The notes under the pieces were generated by a model. The model saw nothing but the letters and a program-made list of their open reading frames with translations. It was not told the DNA's origin and ran no database searches. From Rhodopseudomonas palustris (lineage in GTDB: Bacteria > Pseudomonadota > Alphaproteobacteria > Rhizobiales > Xanthobacteraceae), in the NCBI RefSeq assembly GCF_003226555.1, contig NZ_QKQS01000025.1:1-55816 (forward strand): DNA of 55,816 bases, in the 5' to 3' direction. A program made the translations under genes and the position numbers. Below, in pieces: positions 39,719-50,840 of the stretch. Within the stretch, counting starts at the first letter, position 1; each line of letters starts with the position of its first letter.

Positions 39719-41515
39719 CTACGCCACCGACTTGGCGTGGGTGAGCTGGTTGATCTTGCGGATGTGCTCCACCGCGTCCTGGGCGGCCTGGCTGTGGGTG
39801 AACAGCTCCAGCTCTTCGACTTCGTGATCGGCGACCGGGGTGATCGCGGTGTCGGTGTAGCTCAGCCGGTTCGGGTCGTTGCGGATCTTGCGGCGCAGGC
39901 CGTCGATCCAGAACCAGTGCCGCACGTTCTGCATTAGCTTGCGCGCGCCATCGGCGACCAGCTTCGGATAGAACACCAGCGCCGGCTCGACCGGCAGCGT
40001 CGGGCGGCGGTCGAGCCGGTATTTCAGCCGGATGATGCCGCCCTGCAGCGGATGCACCTTCTCGATCCGGACCATCGACGAGAACAGGAAGATCATCGAC
40101 GCCAGCCGCGACACGCCGACGCCGGTCGCTGCGGCGCGGCGCAGCATCCGTTCGATGTGTTCGGCCGAGTAGTACAGCTCCCACGCTTTCAAATATGCGC
40201 CCTGCCACTCCTGCCGGCTCATCTTCGGGTGCGGCGTGACGACGTGCTCGATATCGAAGCGGTTGAGGTCGCTGTCCATCGCCACGCCTTGCTTGAATAG
40301 GCGCTGGTGATCCTCGGAGCCCGGTAGCGGTGTCAGGCAGAAAAACTCGAGGATGTCGAGCGGCAGCTCCTTCTGGATGATCGCGATGTCCTCGGCGATG
40401 CTCTTCGGGGTGTCGTGCGGGAAACCGAGGATGTAGCCCGCATAGGTGATCACCCCGGCCTTTTTCCAGGCCAGCAGCATCTGGCGATATTCGGTGATCT
40501 TGTTCTGACGCTTCTTCGCCGAAGCGAGATTTTGCGGGTTGATACTCTCCAATCCGAGGAATGTACGGACCACACCCGCAGCCCGTGCCTTCTCGATGAA
40601 GCCATCGATCTTGTGGCACAGCGTGTCGACCTGGATGACCAGCTTGATGTCTTTCTGCCCGGTGGCAGCAAATTCGCGCCGCAGCGCGGCGAGCCGGTCG
40701 AGGATCACCTCCCAGTCTTTGTTGCGGGCGAAGTTGTCGTCGGTCATGAAGAACCAGTTGACGCCCTGCGCCATGTTGGCGCGCACCAAGCGCTCGATGT
40801 CGTCCGCGCTGCGGCCGCGCGACTTGCGACCCTGGACGTTGATGATGGTGCAGAACGAGCACTGATACGGACAGCCGCGGCCGGCATCGAACGAGGTCTG
40901 CAGGCTGAACGTGCCCTTGAGGAATTTGCGCGGCAGCACCGGGGTCGGCGCGCCTTCCAGGCACGGCAGGTCGTTCAGGTAGTTGTACAGCGGCTTCAGC
41001 GCGCCGCCGGCAGCGTCGCGCAGCAGCTCGTCGCAGCGGCCTTCGAGTTCGCCGGCGTACAACGTGATGCCGAGATCGAGCGCTTCCTGCAGATCCGGCT
41101 GAATGCCCGGCAGCAGCGCGATGCAGCCGGAGACGTGGAAGCCGCCGATCGCCACCGGCACCCCGGCGGCCCGCAGCGGCCGGGCGATATCCATCGCGCG
41201 CGGGAACTGATTGGACTGCACCCCGACGATGAACACCAGCCCGAAGAAGTCATGGGCCCGGAACCGCTCGACGATCTGCGGAATACGCGTGCGGGTGTTG
41301 ATCTCGTCCGCCGCCGTAATATCGATCTCGACCTCGCCGAGAACGCGGCGCTGCCGGGCGTCCTCCGCGAGACTATAGACCACTGCCAACGAGTTGGACG
41401 GAATGAACGACCTGAACCACTGGATGACGTAGCCGTCGTCGTCGTAGTGCGATGGTTTGATCAGTGCGATCTGGAACCGCTTCGACGGCCGCGCCGCCGG
41501 TTGCACATTCGCCAT
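39719..41515 (-). CDS. B12-binding radical SAM protein
   Basis: A protein of about 598 residues. The N-terminal region (about 10-190) resembles a cobalamin-binding Rossmann domain (RFQIALIKPSHYDDDGY, VGVQSNQFPRAMDIARPLRAAGVPVAIGGFHVSG), without the canonical DxHxxG that would supply a lower ligand. The radical SAM core has C215-PYQC-SFC-222, NWFFMTDDNFARN and TFLGLESINPQNL. The C-terminal third (about 440-598) is an unassigned domain. It probably methylates an unreactive carbon or remodels a lipid or cofactor. It stands alone between a repeat and a methyltransferase gene; the substrate is unknown. Confidence 0.85.
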   Translation of the reverse strand: MANVQPAARPSKRFQIALIKPSHYDDDGYVIQWFRSFIPSNSLAVVYSLAEDARQRRVLGEVEIDITAADEINTRTRIPQIVERFRAHDFFGLVFIVGVQSNQFPRAMDIARPLRAAGVPVAIGGFHVSGCIALLPGIQPDLQEALDLGITLYAGELEGRCDELLRDAAGGALKPLYNYLNDLPCLEGAPTPVLPRKFLKGTFSLQTSFDAGRGCPYQCSFCTIINVQGRKSRGRSADDIERLVRANMAQGVNWFFMTDDNFARNKDWEVILDRLAALRREFAATGQKDIKLVIQVDTLCHKIDGFIEKARAAGVVRTFLGLESINPQNLASAKKRQNKITEYRQMLLAWKKAGVITYAGYILGFPHDTPKSIAEDIAIIQKELPLDILEFFCLTPLPGSEDHQRLFKQGVAMDSDLNRFDIEHVVTPHPKMSRQEWQGAYLKAWELYYSAEHIERMLRRAAATGVGVSRLASMIFLFSSMVRIEKVHPLQGGIIRLKYRLDRRPTLPVEPALVFYPKLVADGARKLMQNVRHWFWIDGLRRKIRNDPNRLSYTDTAITPVADHEVEELELFTHSQAAQDAVEHIRKINQLTHAKSVA

Positions 41516-41771
41516 TGCCGCCCTCACCTGCTCTCGCAGCCGAAAGCGGTCCCGCCCTCGGCCTCCCGCTTAAGAGCTTGGCTCAGGTCGCCGGGCGCTG
41601 GCAAGGACGCCCGGCACAACTCACTCAATTATCACTGCAAACTAATCGCATATGTTGCGGCCCGGGTACTAACCGTACGCTAACAGGCCAGCAACGACCT
41701 TGGTGAGACGCAGCAGCAACAGGTGTGTCTCAATTTGCATAGCCGACTGGGAACTCAGTCCCGGTAAGTAT

Positions 41772-42371
41772 TCACTCCGGCTTCCGCACCGTCAGATGCA
41801 GGAACCGGGCGAATTCCTGATCAAATCCCTTGCCTTCACTGGTCTCGACCGCGACCGATGCCCAGGTGCCGGCTTCCGCGTACTGCGCGCGCAGCCACTC
41901 CTCCGACGGATAATTGTAGTAGCGCGCGAGTTTATCGCGCCCCTCGCCGTCGCCGGACTTGTAGCTGGCGTAGAACAGGCCGCCGGGCTTCAGCGCCCGC
42001 CAGATCAGCTTCAGCACGTCGGCAAGCTCGTTCCGCGGCACGTGCAACAGGCAGGCATGAGCCCAAACGGCGTCGTAGGCGTCGACCGCGTCGAGCTGAT
42101 GGAACAGCATGGTCCTGACCGGTCGTCCGAGCCGGAGCGACGCTTCGGCCGCCAGTTCCGGCGAGCCGTCGGTGGCGTCCACGTCGAAGCCGGCCGCGAG
42201 CATCGCTTCGGCCTGGTAGCCGGCTCCGCAGCCGAGTTCGAGGATCTTGGCGCCCGCCGGCAGTTCGCCGAGGAACTTGGTCAGCGTCACGCTGCGTGGC
42301 TGGCGCTCGGCGTAAGCGGTGGCGTTGCCGCGATAGAACCGCAGCGTGTCGTCGTCGAAAGCTTGGGTCAT
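41772..42371 (-). CDS. SAM-dependent methyltransferase, class I
   Basis: A 199-residue methyltransferase. Motif I is AKILELGCGAGYQAEAMLAAGFDVDATDGSPELA, motif II lies near VDAYDAVWAHACLLHVPRNELADVLKLIWRALKPGGLFYASY, and the start DDDTLRFYRGNATAYAERQP is typical of the tellurite-resistance/ubiE-like small methyltransferases. The acceptor is unknown. It sits between the radical SAM gene and argC, in the same direction as both, with 65 bp to argC upstream. Confidence 0.85.
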   Translation of the reverse strand: MTQAFDDDTLRFYRGNATAYAERQPRSVTLTKFLGELPAGAKILELGCGAGYQAEAMLAAGFDVDATDGSPELAAEASLRLGRPVRTMLFHQLDAVDAYDAVWAHACLLHVPRNELADVLKLIWRALKPGGLFYASYKSGDGEGRDKLARYYNYPSEEWLRAQYAEAGTWASVAVETSEGKGFDQEFARFLHLTVRKPE

Positions 42372-42436
42372 GTCGATTTCCGAGTGACGCGGCTCCCGGT
42401 CGCGAAACCGCGAGCCGCAATGCTGAGAGCGATCCG

Positions 42437-43432
42437 CTAGTCGACCCCACCGGTGTCGGGCAAGCCCAGCATCAGTCGCATGTTCTGCACCGCGGCGCCG
42501 GAGGCGCCCTTACCGAGATTGTCGAGCCGCGCCACCAGCACCGCCTGGCGGTGGGCATCGCTGCCGAACACGTAGAGTTCGAGCTGATTGGTGTCGTTCA
42601 GCGCTTCCGGCTCGATCCGGCCGCCCGCGTAAGGCGCAGCATCCAGCGGCGGCACCGACACATAGGTGCTGCCGGCATAGCGCTGCGCCAGCGCGGCGTG
42701 CAGGTCAGCGGCCGCCGGCTTGCCCGGAAGCGTGTCGAGATGCAGCGGCACCGACACCAGCATGCCCTGGCGGAAATTGCCGACCGAGGGGATGAAGATC
42801 GGCCGCCGCGACAGAGCCGAATACTTCTGGGTTTCCGGCAGATGCTTGTGCGCGAAGCCGAGGCCGTACAGTTCGAACGCCGGCGCGGTGCCGGCCTCAT
42901 AGGCCGCGATCATCGACTTGCCGCCGCCGGAATAGCCGCTGACGGCGTTGATCGTCACCGGATAGTCGGCCGGCAGCAGGCCGGCATCGACCAGCGGCCG
43001 CAGCAGCGCGATGCCGCCGGTCGGATAGCAGCCCGGATTGGCGACCTTCTTGGCGGCGCGGATGTTGTCGGCCTGGTCCGGCGCCAGCTCGGCGAAGCCA
43101 TAGACCCAGTCCGGCGCGACCCGGAACGCGGTCGAGGCGTCGAGCACCTTCGGCCCCGACGCGCCGAGCTCGTCGATCAGCGCCACCGTCTCCTTGGCGG
43201 CATCGTCCGGCAGGCACAGGATGACGAGATCGACTTCGGCCATCAGCGCACGCTTGGCGGCGGCGTCCTTGCGCTTGTCCTCGGCGATATCCTTGACGGT
43301 GACCTGGCCGTGGCGGGCCAGCCGCTCGCGGATGCCGAGCCCGGTGGTGCCGGCGGCGCCGTCGATGAACACCACCGGCTTGCCGCTCGCAGCCCGCGTC
43401 TGGCCTGGATTGGTGCTGTCGGTCAGGGTCAT
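42437..43432 (-). CDS. argC: N-acetyl-gamma-glutamyl-phosphate reductase (type 2)
   Basis: A 331-residue enzyme that reduces N-acetylglutamyl-phosphate to the semialdehyde in arginine synthesis. The NADP Rossmann motif is [18 protein letters not shown], the catalytic cysteine is C135 in [15 protein letters not shown], and [15 protein letters not shown] and [13 protein letters not shown] [13 protein letters not shown] are seen. The GAAGTTG motif and length mark the shorter type 2 ArgC. ATG 43432 follows AAGGAGCGATAA. It is 14 bp after the stop of the FMN-binding gene, so the two are co-transcribed. Confidence 0.93.
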   Translation of the reverse strand: MTLTDSTNPGQTRAASGKPVVFIDGAAGTTGLGIRERLARHGQVTVKDIAEDKRKDAAAKRALMAEVDLVILCLPDDAAKETVALIDELGASGPKVLDASTAFRVAPDWVYGFAELAPDQADNIRAAKKVANPGCYPTGGIALLRPLVDAGLLPADYPVTINAVSGYSGGGKSMIAAYEAGTAPAFELYGLGFAHKHLPETQKYSALSRRPIFIPSVGNFRQGMLVSVPLHLDTLPGKPAAADLHAALAQRYAGSTYVSVPPLDAAPYAGGRIEPEALNDTNQLELYVFGSDAHRQAVLVARLDNLGKGASGAAVQNMRLMLGLPDTGGVD

Positions 43433-43446
43433 TTATCGCTCCTTGA

Positions 43447-44112
43447 TCAAGCGGGTTCGCCGGCGAGTGCCGGCACGGTGTAATCCAGATGCGGCCGCAG
43501 CGCGACCATCTCGGCCGCGATCTCCTGCGAGCCGGGGTCGGCCCGCCGCGCCAGCGCGGAGGCGACCGCGACGTGATCGGCATCGGATTTGTGTTGGTTG
43601 AGCTTGAAGCTGCCCGCCACCACGTCGACCCGCATCATCACCCCGACGATCGCCTGCTTCATCGCATTGCGCCGGCCGGCCGCCATCTTGACCATCGTCC
43701 ACGGCGGCTTCGGCGCCAACGCGCTTTCGAACACCGCGCTGACGTCGTCGAGCTGCGCCTCCAACTCGCTGGCCGACATCACCGCCGCCGGACCGGTCAG
43801 CTGCACGCTGCGATACAGCCAGGTCGGCACCTGGTCCGGCGAGGCGTACCAGTCGGCCGACACATAGGCATGACCGGCGGTCACCGCCATCAGCCACGGC
43901 GTGCGGGCGTCGGCGCAGCGCGCCAGCGGGTTGTTGCGCGCGATGTGGAACGACAACAGCGGGGTGCCGTCGCTGGCATATTGGATCGCGAACGGCAGCG
44001 GCGAAGCAATCGGCCCGGCGGCATCATGGGCGCAAGCGAGGCCGAACCCCTGCGCCGCCGCGAACGCAAGGCAGGCGGACCGATCGGGCTTGAACTGGGG
44101 TGGCGCATACAT
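43447..44112 (-). CDS. PaiB-like FMN-binding protein
   Basis: A 221-residue protein of the PaiB family (FMN-binding split barrel, annotated as negative transcriptional regulator). It starts MYAPPQFKPDRSACLAFAAAQGFGLAC. The mid-section has SFHIARNNPLAR and VSADWYASPDQVPTWLYRSVQLTG, and the end has GSFKLNQHKSDADHVAV, typical of the family. In Bacillus PaiB links nitrogen or polyamine state to sporulation genes; a flavin-dependent role is equally possible here. It is upstream of argC in a two-gene operon. The initiating ATG is the natural start of the conserved region. Confidence 0.85.
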   Translation of the reverse strand: MYAPPQFKPDRSACLAFAAAQGFGLACAHDAAGPIASPLPFAIQYASDGTPLLSFHIARNNPLARCADARTPWLMAVTAGHAYVSADWYASPDQVPTWLYRSVQLTGPAAVMSASELEAQLDDVSAVFESALAPKPPWTMVKMAAGRRNAMKQAIVGVMMRVDVVAGSFKLNQHKSDADHVAVASALARRADPGSQEIAAEMVALRPHLDYTVPALAGEPA

Positions 44113-44562
44113 CGAAAAGGCTCCTGGTTTGAACGGGAGCCGCCGGATCGAGTGCGCGTGAGGGGGATGTGAAGCTCACCTGCCGCGGACCGTATCCGGC
44201 GGCAGGGACGACGCTGTCAGACGCGCGCGTCAGTCCATGCCGCGGGGATGCGGCGGCGGACTTTGGCGGTGGCGAGCGCGATGAGCATGGCGCGTTGATA
44301 GGAGCGGTCGCGGCCCCGGTCAACCCGCGATCCGCGCAGATCTCAGGCTCGATCATGACGACGCTGCCGCACGCACGGCTTGCCAATCGCACTATTGGGC
44401 TGTATTTCCCCGCGCATTGGTCGGCAGTTCACCAAGGCGTCGCTGTCCCCTCGGGGAAGCTAAACCTGCCTGTTTCCTCGATCGGCAGACACTTATCCCG
44501 TGCCGCCGTCGTAAGTCAGCGACCAACGACATTCATCGTTCGGCACGATCGAGGATGAGGTC
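44113..44562. other. Intergenic region between paiB-like and DUF2087 genes
   Basis: About 450 bp between divergent genes. One long plus-strand open frame (44169-44558) has no ribosome site and no protein-like composition. No hairpin, repeat or operator stood out. The region must hold both promoters. Confidence 0.45.
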
Positions 44563-45108
44563 ATGACCAGAACTGCTTTCCCGTTCGCCACCCAGGATGT
44601 GTCCGCGCTGGCGCGTGCGCTCAACCGCGAGCTCGACGCCCAGGGTCACAAGCTCGGCCATGTCGAGATGCTGAACCTGCTGGCGCGCTCGGCCGGCTAT
44701 CGCAACTTCCAGCATTTTCGCGCGCAGTTCGATGCCGAGGACATGCTGCAACGCCAGCCCGAACCGGAGCCGGTGCCCGATCTGCAGAAGGTCGCGCAGG
44801 CGACGCGCTACTTCGATACGAGCGGCGTGCTGACGCGGTGGCCGAAGAAGGCCAGCCACCGCCTGCTCTGCCTGTGGGTGATGTGGTCGCGGGTGCCGGC
44901 GGGCCGCGAGCTGAGCGAGAAGCAGCTCAACGAGCTGCTGCTCGGCCATCACGGCTTCGGCGATCACGCCCTGCTGCGCCGCATGCTGTGCGACACCGGC
45001 CTGATGACCCGCACCCGCGACGGCCGGGTGTATCGCCGGGTCGAGCAGAAGCCGCCGCCGGAAGGCGTCGCGTTGATACGCCACCTCGCCCCGCGGCTCG
45101 CGGCCTGA
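44563..45108 (+). CDS. DUF2087-domain protein
   Basis: A 181-residue protein. The N-terminal part (DVSALARALNRELDAQGHKLGHVEMLNLLARSAGYRNFQHFRAQF) resembles a glyoxalase-related helical segment found before DUF2087. The C-terminal DUF2087 domain (about 85-165) contains LTRWPKKASHRLLCLWVMWSRVPAGRELSEKQLNELLLGHHGFGDHALLRRMLCDTGLMTRTRDGRVYRRV, a winged-helix-like fold suggestive of nucleic-acid binding. ATG follows GAGGATGAGGTC. Function unknown; a regulator role is inference. It is convergent with the metallo-hydrolase gene, 12 bp away. Confidence 0.78.
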   Translation: MTRTAFPFATQDVSALARALNRELDAQGHKLGHVEMLNLLARSAGYRNFQHFRAQFDAEDMLQRQPEPEPVPDLQKVAQATRYFDTSGVLTRWPKKASHRLLCLWVMWSRVPAGRELSEKQLNELLLGHHGFGDHALLRRMLCDTGLMTRTRDGRVYRRVEQKPPPEGVALIRHLAPRLAA

Positions 45109-45120
45109 CACTCGGTCGTC

Positions 45121-46110
45121 TCAGAGCACCGGCTTCCACGGCGCCGGCACCAGCCGGTAGCCGTCGCCGTCCTTGGCGACGTGGCCCATCGCCGGGAACG
45201 GGAAGTGGAAGCCCTGCACCCGCATCTTCTCGGCGGCGAGCATGTCGTAGGTCTTGCGGCGGGTGGTCTCGGCCATCGCCGGATCCTGATCGAACATCAG
45301 GTGCCAGGCCGGATGAGTGACGAACAGCGCGGGCAGGTTGGTGACGTCGGACTGGATGAACACCTTGTCCGATCCGGACGACAGCACGAACGAGGTGTGA
45401 CCGGGGGTGTGGCCGCGGGTCTCGACGGCCAGCAGCCCCTGCGCGACGTCCTTGCCCCACTCGTAGGGCGTGACCTTCTTGTTCAGCCCGGTGTCGAACA
45501 CTTTTCGCGCGGTCTGGAACACGTTCTGGATCCGGCCCGAGGGCGCGCGGCTCATCTCGCCGTCGTCCATGAAATATTTCCACTCCGCCGCTGGCACCAG
45601 CACGTCGGCGTTCGGGAACGCGGACTTGCCGGACGCATCGAGCAGGCCGTTGATGTGATCGCTGTGAAAATGCGAGATCACCACCAGATCGACCGCCTTC
45701 GGATCGAACCCGGCCGCCGCCATATTGCTAGCGAACTGGCCGACATTGCCCTTGCTGGACGCGAACGCACCCGGGCCGTTGCCGGTATCGACGACGACCA
45801 GCTTGCCGCCGGTGTTGATCACCAGCGGCGCGAACTGGATCGAGATCTTGTCCTTCGGCAGGAACGCGGCCTCCAGCGCCTCGCTGACCTCGTCTTTCAT
45901 CACGTTGGTGACGAAGCCGTCGGAGAGCGGAAAGGTGTTGATGCCGTCGGAGATCACGTTCACCTGGGCGTCGCCGACCCGGTAGCGGTAGTAGCTCGGC
46001 GCCTGTTTGTCGGCGGCCGGGGCGGCAGCCTGGACGGGTGCGCTGCGCAGCAGCGGCACTGCCGCGAGCGCGGCGGTCGCAGTGAGGGCGTGACGTCGGG
46101 TCAGATCCAT
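45121..46110 (-). CDS. Tat-exported metallo-beta-lactamase-fold hydrolase
   Basis: A 329-residue periplasmic metallo-hydrolase. The twin-arginine signal TRRHALTATAALAAVPLLRSAPVQA is followed by the MBL fold. LVVVDTGNGPG is the first strand pair, H147-x-H149-x-D151-H152 is the dinuclear metal site in VVISHFHSDHINGLLD, and GHTPGHTSFVLSSGSDKVFIQSDVTNLPALF carries the further His and Asp. The pattern matches AhlD/AttM-like and alkylsulfatase-unrelated MBL hydrolases; a lactonase or esterase is plausible but unproven. Single gene. Confidence 0.87.
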   Translation of the reverse strand: MDLTRRHALTATAALAAVPLLRSAPVQAAAPAADKQAPSYYRYRVGDAQVNVISDGINTFPLSDGFVTNVMKDEVSEALEAAFLPKDKISIQFAPLVINTGGKLVVVDTGNGPGAFASSKGNVGQFASNMAAAGFDPKAVDLVVISHFHSDHINGLLDASGKSAFPNADVLVPAAEWKYFMDDGEMSRAPSGRIQNVFQTARKVFDTGLNKKVTPYEWGKDVAQGLLAVETRGHTPGHTSFVLSSGSDKVFIQSDVTNLPALFVTHPAWHLMFDQDPAMAETTRRKTYDMLAAEKMRVQGFHFPFPAMGHVAKDGDGYRLVPAPWKPVL

Positions 46111-46192
46111 GGCGTGTCCTCGCTGGTGATTTGTGCCGCAGTCTAAGCTGCAACGCTCGCGCGATCACGTCATGACGCGCATTTGATCGGGG

Positions 46193-46723
46193 CTACGCCG
46201 ACCGCAGCATCCAGCCGAGCCCGATCGACAGCCCGTCGCCGAACAGCAGCAGCACTGCCGACCACACCAGCGCCGACAGCACGTTGGCGATCTGGAACGG
46301 CCAGAACGGCATCTCGAAGATCCCGGCGGCCAGCGGCACCGAGGCGCGCAGCGGCCCGAAGAACCGGCCGATGAAGATGCTCGGCACGCCCCATTTGCGG
46401 ACGAAATCCTCGCCGCGCAGCAGCAGCCCAGGATATTTCGACAACGGCCAGATCCGGGTGACGCTGTCCTTGTAGCGGTAGCCGAACCAGTACGACACCC
46501 AGTCGCCGAGCGCGGCGCCGACGCCCCCCGCAAGCCACACCGGCCAGAAGCTGACGCCGGACACCCCGATCAGCGCCCCGATCGCCACCAGGGCGCCCCA
46601 GGCGGGGACCAGCAGGGAAACGAATGCGAGCGACTCCCCGAACGCCAGGATCAGGACCACGGGCGCGGCCCACGCCTGATGCTGGCGCACGAACTCGGCA
46701 ATGTCGTGGATATAGGCTTCCAT
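46193..46723 (-). CDS. DedA-family membrane protein
   Basis: A 176-residue inner-membrane protein of the DedA/SNARE-associated (VTT) family. FGESLAFVSLLVPAWGALVAIGALIG, then GVGAALGDWVSYWFGYRYKDSV (the conserved G-x-x-x-G/D/Y motif), FVRKWGVPSIFIGRFFGPLRASVPLAAGIFEMPFWPFQIANVLSALVWS (F/Y-x-R-x-x-R-like motif) and a last helix. DedA proteins are half-transporters that flip undecaprenyl phosphate or phospholipids and affect envelope stress and pH tolerance. It is shorter than many family members. It stands alone. Confidence 0.88.
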   Translation of the reverse strand: MEAYIHDIAEFVRQHQAWAAPVVLILAFGESLAFVSLLVPAWGALVAIGALIGVSGVSFWPVWLAGGVGAALGDWVSYWFGYRYKDSVTRIWPLSKYPGLLLRGEDFVRKWGVPSIFIGRFFGPLRASVPLAAGIFEMPFWPFQIANVLSALVWSAVLLLFGDGLSIGLGWMLRSA

Positions 46724-47017
46724 CGTCTTTCAGTCGGCCGCCATTCCCGGCGCGGCCTTCACGTCGCTGTCGCAATAGCACGGACCATGGCCGGTCCAAC
46801 ATGCGACACGCCCTTCCCGACCTGACCCGAATGGCCGCAATGCGGCAGCCCGGCGCGGCATCGCGCCGCCACTGCCGTCAAAGTTCGCACTTTTCGATTG
46901 AACCTTTCCGCGGCGCACGCGGCTAAGCAGGTACCCCGGTAGCCACCCCGCACATCCTGCGGCCCGGACGTTTGATTGCCGGCGGCATCCCCATTCCCAG
47001 CTTTGAAGGACCTTTCA

Positions 47018-47570
47018 ATGATCGGATCGATAATGATGTGCGCGAGCGCAGGGTTACTGGTGCTCGGCATGGTCGGCGGCATCGCCATGGGCATCGCCCA
47101 CGATTTCACGCTCGGTCCGGCTCACGCCCACCTCAATCTCATCGGCGGCGTGATGCTGTTTCTGTTCGGCCTGTATTACCGGATGATCCCGGCCGCCGGC
47201 GCCACCCCGCTGGCCCGCATTCAGGGTGGCCTGCACATTGCCGGTGCCGTGCTGTTCCCGGCCGGAATCGCTCTTTCCATCACCCAGGGACCGGCCTATA
47301 TGCCCGTTCCGGTCGTCGGATCGCTGGTCGTCACCGCCGCGGTGGTGCTGTTCGGCGTGATCGTCGTCCGCACCGCACGAGCGGAGGCAAGGCCGGCGCG
47401 GCACGATTTTCTGCACCCGGTCGACCGTCGCCACGGACCGCACACCGCCGGTCTGCATCCGGTGGCGGCCCACCCGGCGTCACATTCGCAAACCTTCCAT
47501 GGCATAGTCAGCCACAATGATTCGCTTGGCGCACCGCGCCGGCAAGATCTCAGACCAGACTGCAGGATTC

Positions 47571-47593
<23 letters not shown>
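47018..47593 (+). CDS. Membrane protein with PAHAHLN motif
   Basis: A 191-residue protein from ATG 47018. It has four hydrophobic helices in residues about 5-115, with HDFTLGPAHAHLNLIGGVMLFLFGLYY between the first two. This His-rich motif is shared with small membrane proteins often annotated as cytochrome-oxidase-like. A Lys/Arg/His-rich C-terminal tail follows the last helix. The histidines could bind haem or metal, but that is inference. The frame runs 23 bp into the parE gene; the tail may be poorly conserved. Confidence 0.6.
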
Positions 47594-49622
<2,029 letters not shown>

Positions 49623-49634
49623 GGACTCGATCGG

Positions 49635-49922
49635 TCAGGCGGCGTCCGCCGGCCGCACCTGACGGTCGATCTCCGCGCCCTTGTCACGCTCGATGACGGC
49701 GATGTCGTACTGGCTCTGCAGATCGAGCCAGAACTGCGGAGCATTTCCGAAATAACGACCCAGCCGCACCGCGGTATCCGCAGTAATCGACCGACGACCA
49801 TTGAGAATGTCGGTGATCCGTCCAGACGGAACGCCGATGTCCAGCGCCAGCCGGTTGGCGCTGAGTTTCCGCGCCGCCAGTTCTCGCTTCAGCAGCCGGC
49901 CGGGATGGGAAACAGGAGCCAT
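49635..49922 (-). CDS. higA: HigA-type antitoxin
   Basis: A 95-residue helix-turn-helix antitoxin (HigA/VapI family). It reads HPGRLLKRELAARKLSANRLALDIGVPSGRITDILNGRRSITADTAVRLGRYFGNAPQFWLDLQSQYDIAV; the NGRRSIT and NAPQFWLDLQ blocks are diagnostic. It neutralises HigB and binds the operon promoter. ATG 49922 lies 13 bp past the higB stop, toxin gene first as usual for this type. It is inserted between parE (convergent, 12 bp) and a secreted protein gene. Confidence 0.92.
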   Translation of the reverse strand: MAPVSHPGRLLKRELAARKLSANRLALDIGVPSGRITDILNGRRSITADTAVRLGRYFGNAPQFWLDLQSQYDIAVIERDKGAEIDRQVRPADAA

Positions 49923-49935
49923 GGTCGTCCTCTTT

Positions 49936-50223
49936 TCACCCTTTGTGATAGTCGACGATCTCGACTTCGAACGCATCACCTTTGCGAAACTCGAAACAAA
50001 TCCGCCACCGGTCGTTGACCGTTACCGCCCATTGGTTCCTGCGCACGCCCTTGAGTTTGTGTAATCCTACGCTCTGCAGAGGACTGAGATCTTGCAGCGA
50101 CTTGGCGGCATTCAAAGCCAGCAACAGATCGATCGCGGCCTCGACATCAAGACCGCGGAATTGGTCGGACCGGCTGCCGTCCCATAACTTCCGGGTGGCA
50201 GCATTGCGCCATGACCGGATCAT
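49936..50223 (-). CDS. higB: HigB-type toxin
   Basis: A 95-residue RelE-superfamily mRNA interferase. Its start is IRSWRNAATRKLWDG, the middle HKLKGVRRNQWAVTVNDRWRICFEF holds the basic catalytic surface (R, W, R), and the end is KGDAFEVEIVDYHKG. These are the standard HigB/plasmid maintenance killer landmarks. It cuts ribosome-bound mRNA. First gene of a two-gene operon with higA. Toxicity in this host is not shown. Confidence 0.93.
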   Translation of the reverse strand: MIRSWRNAATRKLWDGSRSDQFRGLDVEAAIDLLLALNAAKSLQDLSPLQSVGLHKLKGVRRNQWAVTVNDRWRICFEFRKGDAFEVEIVDYHKG

Positions 50224-50363
50224 GGCAATTTCATACTACGGCAAACGGTAAACCTCAAGCCGCTCGGCCAGAGCGGTTGACGAACTGCGGCAGGCTGCCT
50301 GACCTTTTGCCTTCGCAACCTTGCCGTCGCAGCGGCGTTTGCAGCGATTGCCGGAGACCGCCG

Positions 50364-50840
50364 ATGACACGACACGCGCTTCTGATCACCGCCGCGATAG
50401 TCCTGATCCCCGACCTGAGCCACGCCCAGCCGCGCGCGCTCGACTGGCAGCGCTACAACGTCGCCGCCGGCTCGGCGGCCGCCGATGTGCCGCGCGCGAT
50501 CTTCAGCGAGGACGGCGGGCCGGCGCAGGACGGCCCTGGCCGGCGGTTCGTCTCGGCCGACGGCCGCGCCGATCTCACCGTGCAGGCGGTGCCCAATCCC
50601 GACGGCGTCTCCCCGGCCGCGTTCCTGGCCGCGCGCAAGCCGCCGTCGGGCATCATCTATCGCCGCGTCACCCCGCGGTTCTTCGCAGTGTCGAGCGTCC
50701 GCAACGGCCGCATCTGGTACAACCGCTGCAACCGCGGCCGCGCCGTGATGAACTGCGTGCTGATCAACTATCCGGCCACCGAGAAGCGCAAATGGGACGC
50801 GATCGTCACCCGGATCAGTCGCTCGCTCAGCGGCCCCTAA
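50364..50840 (+). CDS. Secreted hypothetical protein
   Basis: A 158-residue protein with a signal peptide (TRHALLITAAIVLIPDLSHAQ, cleavage after HAQ). The mature part contains LDWQRYNVAAGSAAADVPRAIFSEDGGPAQDGPGRRFVSADGRADLTVQAVPN and a C-terminal region NRCNRGRAVMNCVLINYPATEKRKWDAIVTRISRSL. The two cysteines (CNRGRAVMNC) suggest a disulfide in the periplasm. I recall similar proteins in Rhizobiales but no function. The stop overlaps that of the convergent hydrolase gene by three bases. Confidence 0.68.
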   Translation: MTRHALLITAAIVLIPDLSHAQPRALDWQRYNVAAGSAAADVPRAIFSEDGGPAQDGPGRRFVSADGRADLTVQAVPNPDGVSPAAFLAARKPPSGIIYRRVTPRFFAVSSVRNGRIWYNRCNRGRAVMNCVLINYPATEKRKWDAIVTRISRSLSGP

